From: an uncultured Fretibacterium sp.
GTDB lineage: Bacteria > Synergistota > Synergistia > Synergistales > Aminobacteriaceae
Direction: 5' to 3'
NCBI RefSeq assembly: GCF_938030725.1
Contig: NZ_CALHIQ010000013.1
Coordinates: 1-64,000 of the forward strand
DNA length: 64,000 nt
The position numbers and the translations under genes are program-made. Positions 8,684 through 17,760 of this stretch are shown piece after piece (position 1 is the stretch's first letter; each line of letters opens with the position of its first letter). A model generated the notes under the pieces. The model was not told the origin of the DNA and did not search any database. It was given only the letters and a program-made list of their open reading frames with translations.

Positions 8684-10168
8684 ATGATCGCACTGTTGAA
8701 ACTGAGCCCCATTGCTGTCCTGGCGGGAATGATGATCGGCGGCATCGACATCCTGCTCTCCGCGCCCGTCGCCTTCGTCTGTGCCGTGCTCGTCGCCATG
8801 GCGACGGAGCACTACACCTTCGGCGAGCTTCAGGACGCCGCGCTGGACAACCTGCGGCATTTCCTGATCGTGTTCCTGATCCTCCAGGCGGCCTACGCCG
8901 TGGCGGAGTGCTTCATGTCCACCGGAGTGGCGGCCGCCATCATCAACATGGCGCTCTCCATGGGGATGACGGCCAAACTCGTGGCGCCTGCCTGCCTGGT
9001 CGTGACGGCGATCCTCTCCGTGGCGACGGGCACGTCCTGGGGCACCTTCGCCGCCTGCGCGCCCATCTTCCTCTGGCTGAACCACATCGTGGGCGGCAGC
9101 ACGGTGCTGGTGGTCGCGGCGGCGGTGGGCGGCAGCTGCTTTGGGGACAACATCGGCCTGATCTCCGACACGACGGTGGTCAGCTCCGGGATGCAGAACG
9201 TTTCCGTCATCGACCGCGTGCGCCATCAGGGCGTTTGGTCCGCGCTGTGCCTGGCGCTTGGGGTTGCTGCGTTCTACCTCGCCTCGGTCAGCATGGGCCT
9301 CTCGGACGTGGCGGGCAGCGCGGAGGAGGCCATCCGTCAGATTCCTGACACGGTGTGGGCCGCCCTCGAGGAGAAGCGCCCCGCGGCTGTAACGCTGCTG
9401 CACCAGGTGCAGGCCGGTGTGCCGTACTACATGGTGATCCCGCTGGTGCTGGTGCTCATCATGGCGGCGCGGGGCACCAGCACGCTGATCTGCCTGGGCA
9501 CGGGCATCCTGAGCTCCCTGATCTTCGGCTTCGCTGCGGGGACGGTGACGAGCCTCTCCGCCTTTGGGGAGCGCGTCTACGCGGGCTTCTCCGACGCGGG
9601 GGGCTGGTCCATCGCCATGATGCTGTGGGTGGGGGCCTTTGGGGGCGTCATGCGCAAGATGAACGCCTTTGACCCCATCGCGGCCGCCGTGCTGAGGTGC
9701 GTGTCCAAGGTGCGGCAGCTGATGTTCGCCAACGCGGCGCTGTGTCTCCTGGGCAACGCGGCCCTGGCGGACGAGATGGCGCAGATCGTCACCCTCAGCC
9801 CCATCATCCGTAACCTGACGGAGCAGAACGTGGAGGGCGACCCGAAGGCCATGTATCGGCTGGCGCTGCGCAACGCCACCTTCGCGGACGCGATGGCCGT
9901 GCTGGGCGCGGAACTCATCCCGTGGCACGCCTACATGGCGTTCTTTGCGGGGATCACCTGGGCGGTGTATCCGCTGGCGGTGGGCACCGTTTCGCTGGGC
10001 GGCATCATCCTGCACAACTACTTCGCGTGGATTGCCGTCGGCTCCATGCTGATCCTGACCTGGACGGGGTGGGACCGATTCATCCCCCTCTTCTCCATCC
10101 CGACGGAGCCGGAGGTGCGCCTCCGCAGGGCGGCGGACCCCAAACCTGAGGAAAAAGTCGAAAAATAA
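8684..10168 (+). CDS. NhaC-family Na+/H+ antiporter (second copy)
   Basis: 494 aa polytopic membrane protein with the NhaC-family signature SCFGDNIGLISDTTVVS and the ATGTSWGTFAA segment. The ATG at 8684 follows AAGGAG; the upstream in-frame start at 8627 would add a poorly conserved extension. It is clearly diverged from the NhaC protein at 5.3-6.8 kb. The C-terminal tail after the last helix is charged and Lys-rich. Two antiporters of one family within one cluster suggest separate import and export steps or different ions. The transported compound is not determined. Confidence 0.85.
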   Translation: MIALLKLSPIAVLAGMMIGGIDILLSAPVAFVCAVLVAMATEHYTFGELQDAALDNLRHFLIVFLILQAAYAVAECFMSTGVAAAIINMALSMGMTAKLVAPACLVVTAILSVATGTSWGTFAACAPIFLWLNHIVGGSTVLVVAAAVGGSCFGDNIGLISDTTVVSSGMQNVSVIDRVRHQGVWSALCLALGVAAFYLASVSMGLSDVAGSAEEAIRQIPDTVWAALEEKRPAAVTLLHQVQAGVPYYMVIPLVLVLIMAARGTSTLICLGTGILSSLIFGFAAGTVTSLSAFGERVYAGFSDAGGWSIAMMLWVGAFGGVMRKMNAFDPIAAAVLRCVSKVRQLMFANAALCLLGNAALADEMAQIVTLSPIIRNLTEQNVEGDPKAMYRLALRNATFADAMAVLGAELIPWHAYMAFFAGITWAVYPLAVGTVSLGGIILHNYFAWIAVGSMLILTWTGWDRFIPLFSIPTEPEVRLRRAADPKPEEKVEK

Positions 10169-10181
10169 ACCTTAAGACCCA

Positions 10182-10506
10182 TGCACAAAAACACCTTATC
10201 CTGTAAGATATAGCCAAGCTGATCTTCAGGTGGGGACACGTGAGGACGGCGACATCGTCGGCCAAGGCGAAGTTTTTCGATTCTGACGGCAGGAGAGGAG
10301 GTGCAGAACCCCCAAGATGCCATAAGGGACGGGAAGCCAAGGCGCTGGTTCGGCAGGGTGTTTCTCTCGACAGGGGAAGGGAATGGGAAAAGGGAACAAG
10401 GCAACTTCTCCCGGAACCCCCCGAATCGCAGGGCAGTGCCCCAGGGACGAGGACGGTGCATGTCAAAAGGTATTTTGACAACCAAATAAGGGGGTTTCAC
10501 AAGATC
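10182..10506 (+). promoter_or_regulatory. Promoter region and long leader of the porin gene
   Basis: This non-coding stretch of about 340 bp precedes the porin. A weak candidate promoter, TGCACA (10182-10187) and TAAGAT (10204-10209) with 16-bp spacing, would give a leader near 290 nt. The leader is purine-rich (AGGAGAGGAGG, GGGAAGGGAATGGG) and reads through in one frame, but has no start with coding character. AAGGGGG (10488-10494) is the likely ribosome-binding site. A second TTGACA (10475-10480) has no matching -10. A regulatory or stabilising leader is likely. Confidence 0.4.
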
Positions 10507-12021
10507 ATGAAGAAGTTTGCAGCAGCAATTGCAGTTGCGGTGCTTTTTGCTTTCGCGGCGCCCGTGTTCGCGGCCACCAACCCGTTCATGGACGTTCCGA
10601 TGAACCACTGGGCTTATGACGCCATCGGTCAGCTTGCCGCTCACGGCATCCTTTCCGGCTATCCGGACGGCACCTACAAGGGCAAGCAGCCCACGACGCG
10701 TTACGAGATGGCTTCCGCTCTCGCCCGCGCGCTGGCGGTCGTCGACATGACGAAGGCCAGCAAGCAGGACGTGGAGATGCTGAAGAAGCTCGTCGTTGAG
10801 TTCAAGGATGAGTTGGAGGCTCTGGGCGTCAAGGTCGAGAACCTGGACGAGAGGGTCAGCTTGCTTGAGGATCGCCTGGGCGGATGGCATATCCACGCTC
10901 AGATGCGCCTTGACGTTAATAACTACGACGATCGCGATGCTCCTGAGTCGGAGAACAAGGTCTACTTGCAGCGTGGGCGTCTGTGGATCGAGCGGTGGTT
11001 CGGCGACGAGGAGAACCCCATGCACGCCGTGATCCGTATGGACGAGGGGAACAAAAACTGGAGCCGTTTCTATGTCGATATTCCGTTCTTCTTCGACACG
11101 ACCTTCACGGCAGGTCGCTTCAACTGGGAGCTTGAGGATGAGTACTACATCGGTGGTGCGACGGCCCTCCCGGCGACGGGGACCTTTGCGGCCTACGACA
11201 GCATCCTGACGGACCGGACACTGGATGGCCTTGGCATTCAGAAGCAGTGGGGCATGGGCAAGTTCTTCGCCTACGTGGCACACCCCAGCGAGGAATACTT
11301 CGATCACAGGGATAAGGACCTGAAAGCGTTTGGGGCGTGGGAGCTTGTTGTGGCGGCTCAGCTTCAGTTCACGGAGCGCTTCGGCTTCGACTTGGGTGCT
11401 CAGGCCTTCCTTGGTGACAACGCAGAGTATGTTGATACCGCAACCAACAGCGGTTGGAGTTTCGACAACCTGTGGACGATCTATGCGGGCCTTCGCTTCA
11501 ACTTCAACGACGACATCGCGCTGAAGGGCATCTTCTACCACCAGCAGCTGAACGGCGATGTCTGGGCGCAGAACGCTGCAGGCACCTACGTCTGGCAGGA
11601 GGCTGACCTCGACAGCACGAACCACTGGAAGTTGATCGTGGACGTCAAGCAGGAGGCTCTGAAGTTCACCAGCCTGTGGCTGGAGTATGGCCAGATGGAC
11701 GAGGGCTTCATCGTCCCGACGGGCCTTGGTGACAATGGAGCGCTGTTCACCAGCAAATACTTTGGTGAAGTGCTTCCTGACGACCTGAAGTACTGGCGTG
11801 CGGCACTGGGCCAGACTTGGAACGACAAGTGGGCCACCCACCTGTTCTACAACGGCTACAACTTCGACGATATGGACGACCTGACGGAGTGGGGCCTGGG
11901 CGTTCAGTACACCTACAACCCCAGCGTGAAGTTTGGTCTTAACTTCGTGAAGATCGACTGGGACAGCGACAACATTAATGATGACCACGTCATTCGCTTC
12001 CGTACCCAGGTTACGTTCTAG
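10507..12021 (+). CDS. SLH-domain outer-membrane porin (OmpM-like)
   Basis: 504 aa. A signal peptide (MKKF start, hydrophobic core, cleavage near VFAA, about residue 22) is followed by one SLH domain (NPFMDVPMNHWAYDAIGQLA to about residue 80), a coiled-coil stretch (about 85-120, with a heptad LKKLVVEF-type pattern) and a long beta-rich region ending in QVTF, the terminal aromatic typical of outer-membrane barrels. This is the architecture of OmpM/Slp porins, which tether the outer membrane to cell-wall polymers in diderm Firmicutes, Synergistota and relatives. Codon use is less GC-biased than in neighbours, as expected for a very abundant protein. A strong terminator follows 29 bp after the stop. 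Confidence 0.9.
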   Translation: MKKFAAAIAVAVLFAFAAPVFAATNPFMDVPMNHWAYDAIGQLAAHGILSGYPDGTYKGKQPTTRYEMASALARALAVVDMTKASKQDVEMLKKLVVEFKDELEALGVKVENLDERVSLLEDRLGGWHIHAQMRLDVNNYDDRDAPESENKVYLQRGRLWIERWFGDEENPMHAVIRMDEGNKNWSRFYVDIPFFFDTTFTAGRFNWELEDEYYIGGATALPATGTFAAYDSILTDRTLDGLGIQKQWGMGKFFAYVAHPSEEYFDHRDKDLKAFGAWELVVAAQLQFTERFGFDLGAQAFLGDNAEYVDTATNSGWSFDNLWTIYAGLRFNFNDDIALKGIFYHQQLNGDVWAQNAAGTYVWQEADLDSTNHWKLIVDVKQEALKFTSLWLEYGQMDEGFIVPTGLGDNGALFTSKYFGEVLPDDLKYWRAALGQTWNDKWATHLFYNGYNFDDMDDLTEWGLGVQYTYNPSVKFGLNFVKIDWDSDNINDDHVIRFRTQVTF

Positions 12022-12050
12022 TCACGAGAATCACGAACGGTCTTGAATTA

Positions 12051-12089
12051 AAAAGAGAGCGGGAGGCTTTTGCCTCCCGCTCTCTTTTT
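12051..12089 (+). terminator. Strong intrinsic terminator after the porin gene
   Basis: A perfect 17-bp stem (12051-12067 with 12072-12088) closes on a TTTT loop and ends in five T. The A-rich left flank means it could also stop transcripts from the opposite strand. Confidence 0.9.
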
Positions 12090-12185
12090 GCCTCCCTTGA
12101 AATCCGTGACAGCCCCCTGCATACGCAGACGGCCAACGTAGCGCAGTGAGATGTGCCGGTCGCTTAGGGGCTTCATTAGGGGGCG

Positions 12186-12221
12186 AAAAAACGCAGGCGC
12201 CCCCCACGAGGGGAGCGCCTG
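12186..12221 (-). terminator. Terminator of the Rpn-like gene
   Basis: On the minus strand a GC-rich stem (CAGGCGC with GCGCCTG, plus an inner C/G run) at 12194-12221 is followed by CG and six T (12191-12186). It lies just downstream of the minus-strand gene ending at 12245. Confidence 0.8.
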
Positions 12222-12244
12222 TCCTTTGGCCTTCGCCGGCAGCC

Positions 12245-13036
12245 TCACGGTTGCCCGCTCCGCAGTGCCTCAACCTCGTCAGGGGAAAGGCCGGTGAAGT
12301 CAACGACCTGCTCCAGCGGTACGCCCCTCACCAACATCCGCCGCGCCGTGGAGGCAATGCCTTCAGCCTTACCTCTGGCTTCACCTTTAGCCTCACCTTC
12401 GGCAAACCCTTCGGTTCTGCCTTCTGCCCTGGCTGCTCGACGGATCGTTTCCTCGATCGTCAGATTGTCCACCATCGCTTTGTAGCTCAAAATGTAGCGC
12501 AGACGCTCCTCGTGGTTCTGCAAAAACACCCTCTCCAGGTCAAGAGCCTCGCCGATCATCGGGTCCTGCACCATCGCCTCAGGCATCTTCTTCGCCTCCA
12601 TTCCTGCAAGATACAGCAGCCAGTACTCCAGGCGGTTCCGGGGCACACCCTGACGGACGTACTTCGGCACCTCCAGGTAGACTAGCTTCAAATCCTCGCA
12701 CAACTTCTCCCCCGTTTCCTCGTCGCACAGGCTGAACGCCCGGTGGAAACGATCTCCCTCGAACAAGCTGAACGCCAGAATGTGGATCGAGATCGTCTTC
12801 CTCAGGTCCAGGTAGGAATCCCCTGCCCTCATCTGAGAGGCGTGCAGGGTGCTCAGGTAATAGGCGGAGCGTTGGGGATAGTCGTTCCTGTTCCTCACCT
12901 GTACCTCGACCTCCACCTGTGTGCCGTCCGCCATGCTGGCCACGATGTCGAGGTAGACGTTTTTAAGCAGGCGACCGCCTTTCCACAAGGCGTTAGCCTT
13001 GTGGGGCGTGTCGATCCTTATGTCGATGCGCGGCAC
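12245..13036 (-). CDS. Rpn-family PD-(D/E)XK nuclease/transposase-like protein, probably 5'-truncated
   Basis: 263 aa reading frame from a GTG. The PD-(D/E)XK core is visible as LDIVASMADG followed by VEVEVQVRNR, and YYLSTLHASQM and ISIHIL match the Rpn (recombination-promoting nuclease, PDDEXK_2) family. The C-terminal half carries Gly/Glu/Ala repeats (EGFAEGEAKGEARGKAEG), also typical. The usual first 45-60 residues with an FKxxFG motif are missing. Upstream, in another frame (ATG near 13172 on the minus strand), a short peptide beginning MDEESIGREALHPIYP resembles the lost N-terminus but runs into a stop. So an internal deletion or frameshift seems to have broken the gene. Activity is doubtful. 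Confidence 0.65.
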   Translation of the reverse strand: MPRIDIRIDTPHKANALWKGGRLLKNVYLDIVASMADGTQVEVEVQVRNRNDYPQRSAYYLSTLHASQMRAGDSYLDLRKTISIHILAFSLFEGDRFHRAFSLCDEETGEKLCEDLKLVYLEVPKYVRQGVPRNRLEYWLLYLAGMEAKKMPEAMVQDPMIGEALDLERVFLQNHEERLRYILSYKAMVDNLTIEETIRRAARAEGRTEGFAEGEAKGEARGKAEGIASTARRMLVRGVPLEQVVDFTGLSPDEVEALRSGQP

Positions 13037-13175
13037 AGTTGCCGCGCAATCGACGAGCTGGAATGAGGCAGGAGGTAGGGACTATCTTCCTCAACCTGCT
13101 GTTCCGTCACGGGGCCCTTTGCCGGGTAGATGGGGTGCAGGGCCTCCCTGCCGATGCTCTCCTCGTCCATGCGCT
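13037..13175 (-). pseudogene. Remnant N-terminus of the Rpn-like gene
   Basis: Minus-strand codons starting near 13172 give MDEESIGREALHPIYPAK, which looks like the start of Rpn-family proteins, and then lose similarity and stop close to the GTG of the main frame. I read this as the decayed 5' part of the adjacent gene. The call rests on resemblance to remembered family N-termini, so it is tentative. Confidence 0.4.
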
Positions 13176-13261
13176 CAACCCTCCCAAGAACGTCATTTTG
13201 TACTGCGATGATATCATAACGAAACAGCGACCGGGAGGGGTTGTCTTCACGCTCAACAGCA

Positions 13262-13420
13262 CCCCCCTTCGGGGGGGCCTTCCGGATGCCGTTCGCCCTT
13301 GCTCACGGGCCGTCAGTCCCCCACTTTCGGGGAGCCTTCCGGCAGCCATTCGCTATCGCTCATGGGCCGTCAGTCCCAGCCCCTTCGGGGGCAGCCCCCC
13401 TTGCAAGGGGCGAAGTCAGT
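13262..13420. repeat. Imperfect tandem repeat with GC hairpins
   Basis: Two similar units of 56-57 bp (13262-13317 and 13318-13374) share CCTTCCGG, CATTCGC-like, GCTCA.GGGCCGTCAGT blocks. A partial third unit (13375-13420) keeps the CCCCTTCGGGGG hairpin. Each unit starts with a C-run/TTCG/G-run stem-loop. No coding frame explains it. It lies between two minus-strand genes and may be a dispersed intergenic repeat. Confidence 0.6.
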
Positions 13421-13432
13421 TTGGGTTTGGGT

Positions 13433-14020
13433 TCAGGGGAGGATATCCGTCAGGTCCTCGTCCGGCGGGGTGTCCGCATCCTGTTCCAGCTCGTCCGTCG
13501 AGGCCTCGTCGCCGTTCTCATCCCCGCTGGCCGCCTCCACGATCTGTTCGTCTACCGAGGCGGGTGCTGTGGCGTCCAGCGCGGGGGAATGTAACTGCGG
13601 TCCCGCTGCGTCGAAGCTGGGCTCAAGGCTGGGCCCCAGGGAGGGATTGCCCCGCAGGTCGTCGATGAAGTGCTCCAGGGACTGCCTGACCTGCTGGAAG
13701 GCTTCCATGCCCATCAGCTTCTCCGTCCATGGAAACTGCCGCAGCGTTTCCTCCGGCAGGGCCAGGAGGGCCCCGCCTGCCGCGACAACCAGGAGGAGCA
13801 GTAGCGCCAGGGTACAGCCACACCCCGCGCCCTGACGCTTCCGGGCCTGCATCGCAGACTGTGGCTCCCGGCGCGCCGGGCCCTCAAGGCGCGGAACGAT
13901 GTCGAAGCCCATGTCCAGCAGAAGGTTTTCCCGTGCCGTCGCGTACTCCTCCCCGGTGATGTACTCCTCGTGCAGCAACTCCTCCAGGTCGTCCAGCCTT
14001 TGTCTGATGCCGTCCTTCAT
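13433..14020 (-). CDS. Small single-span membrane protein, unknown function
   Basis: 195 aa protein that I do not recognise by name. The N-terminal 35 residues (LDDLEELLHEEYITGEEYATA) resemble a SHOCT-like short helical domain. A GCG-CTLALLLLLVVAAGG hydrophobic segment at about residues 67-88 forms one transmembrane helix. The remaining part is acidic and low complexity (DENGDEASTDELEQDADT), probably extracytoplasmic. A GAGG-type ribosome-binding site lies upstream. It sits 116 bp downstream of the AsmA-like gene on the same strand and may be co-transcribed; a role in envelope assembly would be a guess from context only. Confidence 0.65.
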   Translation of the reverse strand: MKDGIRQRLDDLEELLHEEYITGEEYATARENLLLDMGFDIVPRLEGPARREPQSAMQARKRQGAGCGCTLALLLLLVVAAGGALLALPEETLRQFPWTEKLMGMEAFQQVRQSLEHFIDDLRGNPSLGPSLEPSFDAAGPQLHSPALDATAPASVDEQIVEAASGDENGDEASTDELEQDADTPPDEDLTDILP

Positions 14021-14136
14021 GCGTCAACCCATTCCTCGCTCTCATTAAGTCAGGAGGGGCAGGGTCGCCCACCCCTCCCTTTGTTTTATCCGGGGGTTCT
14101 CCCTGTGTTTTCGTGCGCCTTAAACCGTTTGGAGCC

Positions 14137-17100
14137 TCAGTTGAACAACCCCTCCAGTCCCTTCTTCAGCTCTTTGCCCAGCTCCTCTTTCAACTGGTCC
14201 TTGATCTGGTCGCCCTGGCTCTTTTGAGCCTCGTCGTCCTGCGAGGCAGGCTGCTGTCCCTGGCCCTCGTTCCCCGATGGGATGATGGCGTCCAGGACCC
14301 GATCCGTTATCCGGTCCACGGCGTCCTTGCTCTCCGGTGCCTCGGGCTGAGGCGCGGCCGTCCCTCCGCCGGGCTGAACCTGAACCGCTGGCGTGCCCTG
14401 ATCCGCGCTCGTCATGACCGCCGCGCCCTGCGACTCGTCCTTCAGCGTGGAGGGGCCGATCTTGAGGTCCTTCACGGAGGGCGCATCTGCCTTGCCCTTC
14501 AGCGTCAGGGTGACGGTGCGGAAGTCCGCCCGTGCGCCGCCCTTCTGCGCCCCCTCGAGGCCCCCGCCGAGCGCCTGCTTCAGCGTGTCGGCCACGTTTG
14601 TGCCGCCCTCCAGCAGGCCGCCCAGGGCGCCCGTGCCGCCGCCCGTCAGCGCGTTGACGAGCTGGTAGTTCACCATGAGCTCAATGGGAACGTTGAGCGT
14701 CTTATCGAAGTTGATCACACCGTCGGAGGCGATCTTAGCGTAGCGGTACAGCGGGTCGCCCTTCGGGGCCGTCGCCTCTGCGCCGGCGTGAAGGATCAGC
14801 TTGCCCGTCTTGACGGTGAAGGGCGCCTTGACGCTGACGTAGCGGACGCCCTGCGTACCGTAGAGGCGCGTCACGACGTCCAGCCCGCTGAAGCCCGTGA
14901 CGGCCCCCTCGCCCATGGTGAACTGACCCGTTCCGGCGTAGCTCAGGCCCTTCGCCGCGCTGCCGTTGAGCTTCAGGCTGAGTTGGCCTCTGCCCGTAAC
15001 CCTGCCGCCCAGGCCGCCCGTCACGTCCTGGAGCAGCGCGTTCACGTCCAGTCCGTCGGCGGAGAGCTCGTCGCTGAACTTCAAGGACCCCGTATCGAAG
15101 GTCAGACTGTTCCTGGCGCTGCCGCCGTAGAGCCTCGCCGTGCCTCCCGACGAGGCGAAGGTGGAGCCGTTGTAAGATAGGGGCAGGTTGACCTCCGTCA
15201 GGTTCAGGCCGAAGGCCTTCAGGGCCGGAGAGGTGAGGGCCCCCTTGCCGGAGAGCCCGCCCGAACCGCCCGTCACGTTGAAGGTCAGGTTCGCCTTGCC
15301 GCTGATCTGCCCCGCGGCGTCCGGGTAGTCCTTCGTCAGGGCCGCCAGGTCCAGGGCCGTGCCTTGAATGGAGAGGTTGGCGGACAGGGGGGCGAACTGC
15401 ACCGTGCCGGAGGCACTGAGGGGCGAGCCGCCCGCCTCCGCCTTGAAGGCGTTGATTCGAAGCTCCTTTTGTGTCCCCGAGGCGTCGGCCGTCAGGTTCA
15501 TCAGGGTGAGCCCCTGGGCCGTGACGGAGGGCGCGCTGCCGTTGAAGCTGAAGGTCGGCGCTCCTACCGTTCCCCCGATGCCGACGTTGCCCGTCAGGAC
15601 GCCCTTCAAGTCCAGCCCCGATGCCTGAGCCAGGGGCTTCAGGTCCAGTCGGTCCAGGTTGAAGGTCAGGTTCAGCTTGGAGTCGGGCGAGGAGCCTGCC
15701 GTTCCGCTGCCCGTAATGGAGCCGCCGCCGCTTCGGGCGCTGAAGCCGGCCAGGCTGATGGCGTCCCCGGCCTTGCTCACCTTCGCCGCCACGTCCGTGA
15801 GGGTCGTCCCCGATGCCTCCACGCTGTCTGCACGGGCGCTCAGCTCCAGCCGGTTCAACACTGCAACTCCGCCGTCGAGGGCCGTGGAGAGCTCCAGGCC
15901 GCGAACCGTCAGGAGGTTCATGACGGAGAGGTTGGCGCTGGAGGCGACCAGGTCCACGTGGGGAGCCGGCAGGTTCCCTGTCAGCTTGATGCCGGCGCTC
16001 ACGTTCCCCTTCAGGGAGTAGGCGCGCACCTGGGGCGCCAGGACTTCCAATGCCGCTGGCGCGATGGTGAGCGTCGCGCTCATGTCGATGGAGGGCTTGG
16101 CGGCGGTCAGGGGGCCCAGCTTGCCCGATAGGGTTACGGGCATTCCGTTCAGCGTGCCGCTGCTCTTCTGGATGGAGAGCGTCCCTCCGGCGTAGGCGAA
16201 GCTCACGGAGGGCTTGTCCAGTGCGTACTGCTGGCCAGAAAGCTTCGCGGAAACCGCAGGGCTCTCGATCGTGCCGCTGATGGAGGGGTTGGAGGTACCG
16301 CCGCGGATGGCGAGCCGCGTCGTAACCTGCCCTGCCAGGTCGTACTGCGACGCGCCGGGGATCAGTGAGGCGACGCGGGTCAGGTCCAGCCCCTGAAGCG
16401 TGGCCTTGAGGTCCATCTTGGGGCCGGTCAGGAGCGAGGCGACCTTGCCGTTCAGGAAGCCCTTCGCTCCCTCGAAGTTGAACTTGCCGTCCAGGGTGGC
16501 GCTGTCGCTGTTGGCAAGCTTCAACTGAGCCCTGACGTCCGTTGCCGTCCGGCCCTGCCAGCTCACCTTGGGGGCCGTCAGGTTCACGGCGCCGCTCAGG
16601 GCCTTCACGGGGCCCTGGATGTTGGCGCTGAAGGAGGAAACGCGCCCGCCCAGCCCCGCGAGGGTTGGGAAGGTCTTCTCCAGCCCCTCCAGCGCGGCGT
16701 CCGTCCCCTCCAGCTTGATCGTGACGGAGGGTGCTTTCCCCTCCTCGACGTTGACGGCCGCGGTCCCCGTGATGGGGACGTTCAGGGCCGAGGCGTCGAT
16801 GTTGCTGATGGAGATGTGTCCTCCGCTGTAGTCCACGTTGGCCGCCACCCGCTCCACGGGGTAGCCTCCCAGCCGGGTGCCTCGATAGTTCACGGTGCTC
16901 GTGATCTTGAGCGCCGCCGTCGTGCCGCTGGCCTCGACGCTGAGGTTCGCCGTTCCGCTGTAATCGTTCGAGTCCAGCGCGGGCAGGATCGCCATGAGTT
17001 CTTGAAGGTCCAGCTCCTGCACGGCGCCCTGTAGGTCGAGTGTCGTGACCGTGTTCTGCTCCGAGAGGGGATGGATGCCGCCGGTCACGCTGATCTTTCC

Positions 17101-17760
17101 CTGGCCGAAGCTCACGTCGGAGCGGTTGATGCCGATCGTCGTGCCGCCGGACACGTCCAGGTTCGCATCCCCCCGCACCGGGACGCCGTTAACCGTGCCG
17201 TCCGCATCGACGTCCAGGTTCCTGCCACGGACGTTCGCCCCGACCTCCTTCACCTGGACGACGCCCCACTTCGACGTGAAGCGGCTGTCCGTCAGGCTGA
17301 TGCGGTCCAGGGGAAGCTCGCCGCCGCCGTTCCCGCCTTCGGGAAGCTTCAGCTTCTGGACCTCGTCGATAAACTGGTCGAGGTCCATGTCCACCCCACC
17401 GACCGACAGGTTTGCCAGCCGCAGAGAGCCCCTCAGGAGCGCCGAGAAGTTCAGGCTGGCGGAGAGGGATCGCGCGGAGAGAAGGCGGTCCCCACTTTCG
17501 GTGGCAACGGAGAAGTCCGAGATTCGATAGCCCTTGAGGGGGTTTCCGCTGACGCCCTCGGCCGTCAGCTCCAGCTGGGCCTGCTTCTTCAACTGTTCCT
17601 TTGCGATGCCGAGGATCAGGTCGCCCCCGATGTCGACGAAGGACAGGATGCCTCCGATGACGGCGAGCAGGGCGACGAGGCCAAGGAGAAATTTGACGGC
17701 GCCGTGCCCTCCTCCCCTCGCAGCCTTCCGACCGGGCCTTGCGCGTGCTCCGTCTTCCAT
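14137..17760 (-). CDS. Large AsmA/TamB-like envelope protein
   Basis: 1207 aa from the ATG at 17760, chosen because AAGGGGAG lies 7-8 bp upstream; a longer frame would begin at 17808 without such a site. An N-terminal Arg/Lys-rich segment leads into one membrane anchor (VKFLLGLVALLAVIGGIL, about residues 24-42). The remainder is a very long, repetitive beta-rich domain with LDLQ, LSGKL and INAFKAEAGG-type strands and many Gly/Ser, the pattern of AsmA/TamB/YhdP proteins that bridge the periplasm in diderm bacteria and carry phospholipid between membranes. The last 120 residues are Gln/Pro-rich and then helical (DQLKEELGKELKKGLEGLF). The match is by architecture; the exact subfamily is not certain. 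Confidence 0.75.
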   Translation of the reverse strand: MEDGARARPGRKAARGGGHGAVKFLLGLVALLAVIGGILSFVDIGGDLILGIAKEQLKKQAQLELTAEGVSGNPLKGYRISDFSVATESGDRLLSARSLSASLNFSALLRGSLRLANLSVGGVDMDLDQFIDEVQKLKLPEGGNGGGELPLDRISLTDSRFTSKWGVVQVKEVGANVRGRNLDVDADGTVNGVPVRGDANLDVSGGTTIGINRSDVSFGQGKISVTGGIHPLSEQNTVTTLDLQGAVQELDLQELMAILPALDSNDYSGTANLSVEASGTTAALKITSTVNYRGTRLGGYPVERVAANVDYSGGHISISNIDASALNVPITGTAAVNVEEGKAPSVTIKLEGTDAALEGLEKTFPTLAGLGGRVSSFSANIQGPVKALSGAVNLTAPKVSWQGRTATDVRAQLKLANSDSATLDGKFNFEGAKGFLNGKVASLLTGPKMDLKATLQGLDLTRVASLIPGASQYDLAGQVTTRLAIRGGTSNPSISGTIESPAVSAKLSGQQYALDKPSVSFAYAGGTLSIQKSSGTLNGMPVTLSGKLGPLTAAKPSIDMSATLTIAPAALEVLAPQVRAYSLKGNVSAGIKLTGNLPAPHVDLVASSANLSVMNLLTVRGLELSTALDGGVAVLNRLELSARADSVEASGTTLTDVAAKVSKAGDAISLAGFSARSGGGSITGSGTAGSSPDSKLNLTFNLDRLDLKPLAQASGLDLKGVLTGNVGIGGTVGAPTFSFNGSAPSVTAQGLTLMNLTADASGTQKELRINAFKAEAGGSPLSASGTVQFAPLSANLSIQGTALDLAALTKDYPDAAGQISGKANLTFNVTGGSGGLSGKGALTSPALKAFGLNLTEVNLPLSYNGSTFASSGGTARLYGGSARNSLTFDTGSLKFSDELSADGLDVNALLQDVTGGLGGRVTGRGQLSLKLNGSAAKGLSYAGTGQFTMGEGAVTGFSGLDVVTRLYGTQGVRYVSVKAPFTVKTGKLILHAGAEATAPKGDPLYRYAKIASDGVINFDKTLNVPIELMVNYQLVNALTGGGTGALGGLLEGGTNVADTLKQALGGGLEGAQKGGARADFRTVTLTLKGKADAPSVKDLKIGPSTLKDESQGAAVMTSADQGTPAVQVQPGGGTAAPQPEAPESKDAVDRITDRVLDAIIPSGNEGQGQQPASQDDEAQKSQGDQIKDQLKEELGKELKKGLEGLFN

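Noticed and set aside
14046..14095. A GGAGGGG...CCCCTCC hairpin followed by CTTTGTTTT, considered as terminator of the AsmA-like gene
   Set aside because: The T-rich side is on the plus strand, but both flanking genes are on the minus strand, so the orientation is wrong.
14113..15180. Long plus-strand open frames opposite the AsmA/TamB-like gene
   Set aside because: They show no recognisable domains and mirror third-position GC bias of the real minus-strand gene.
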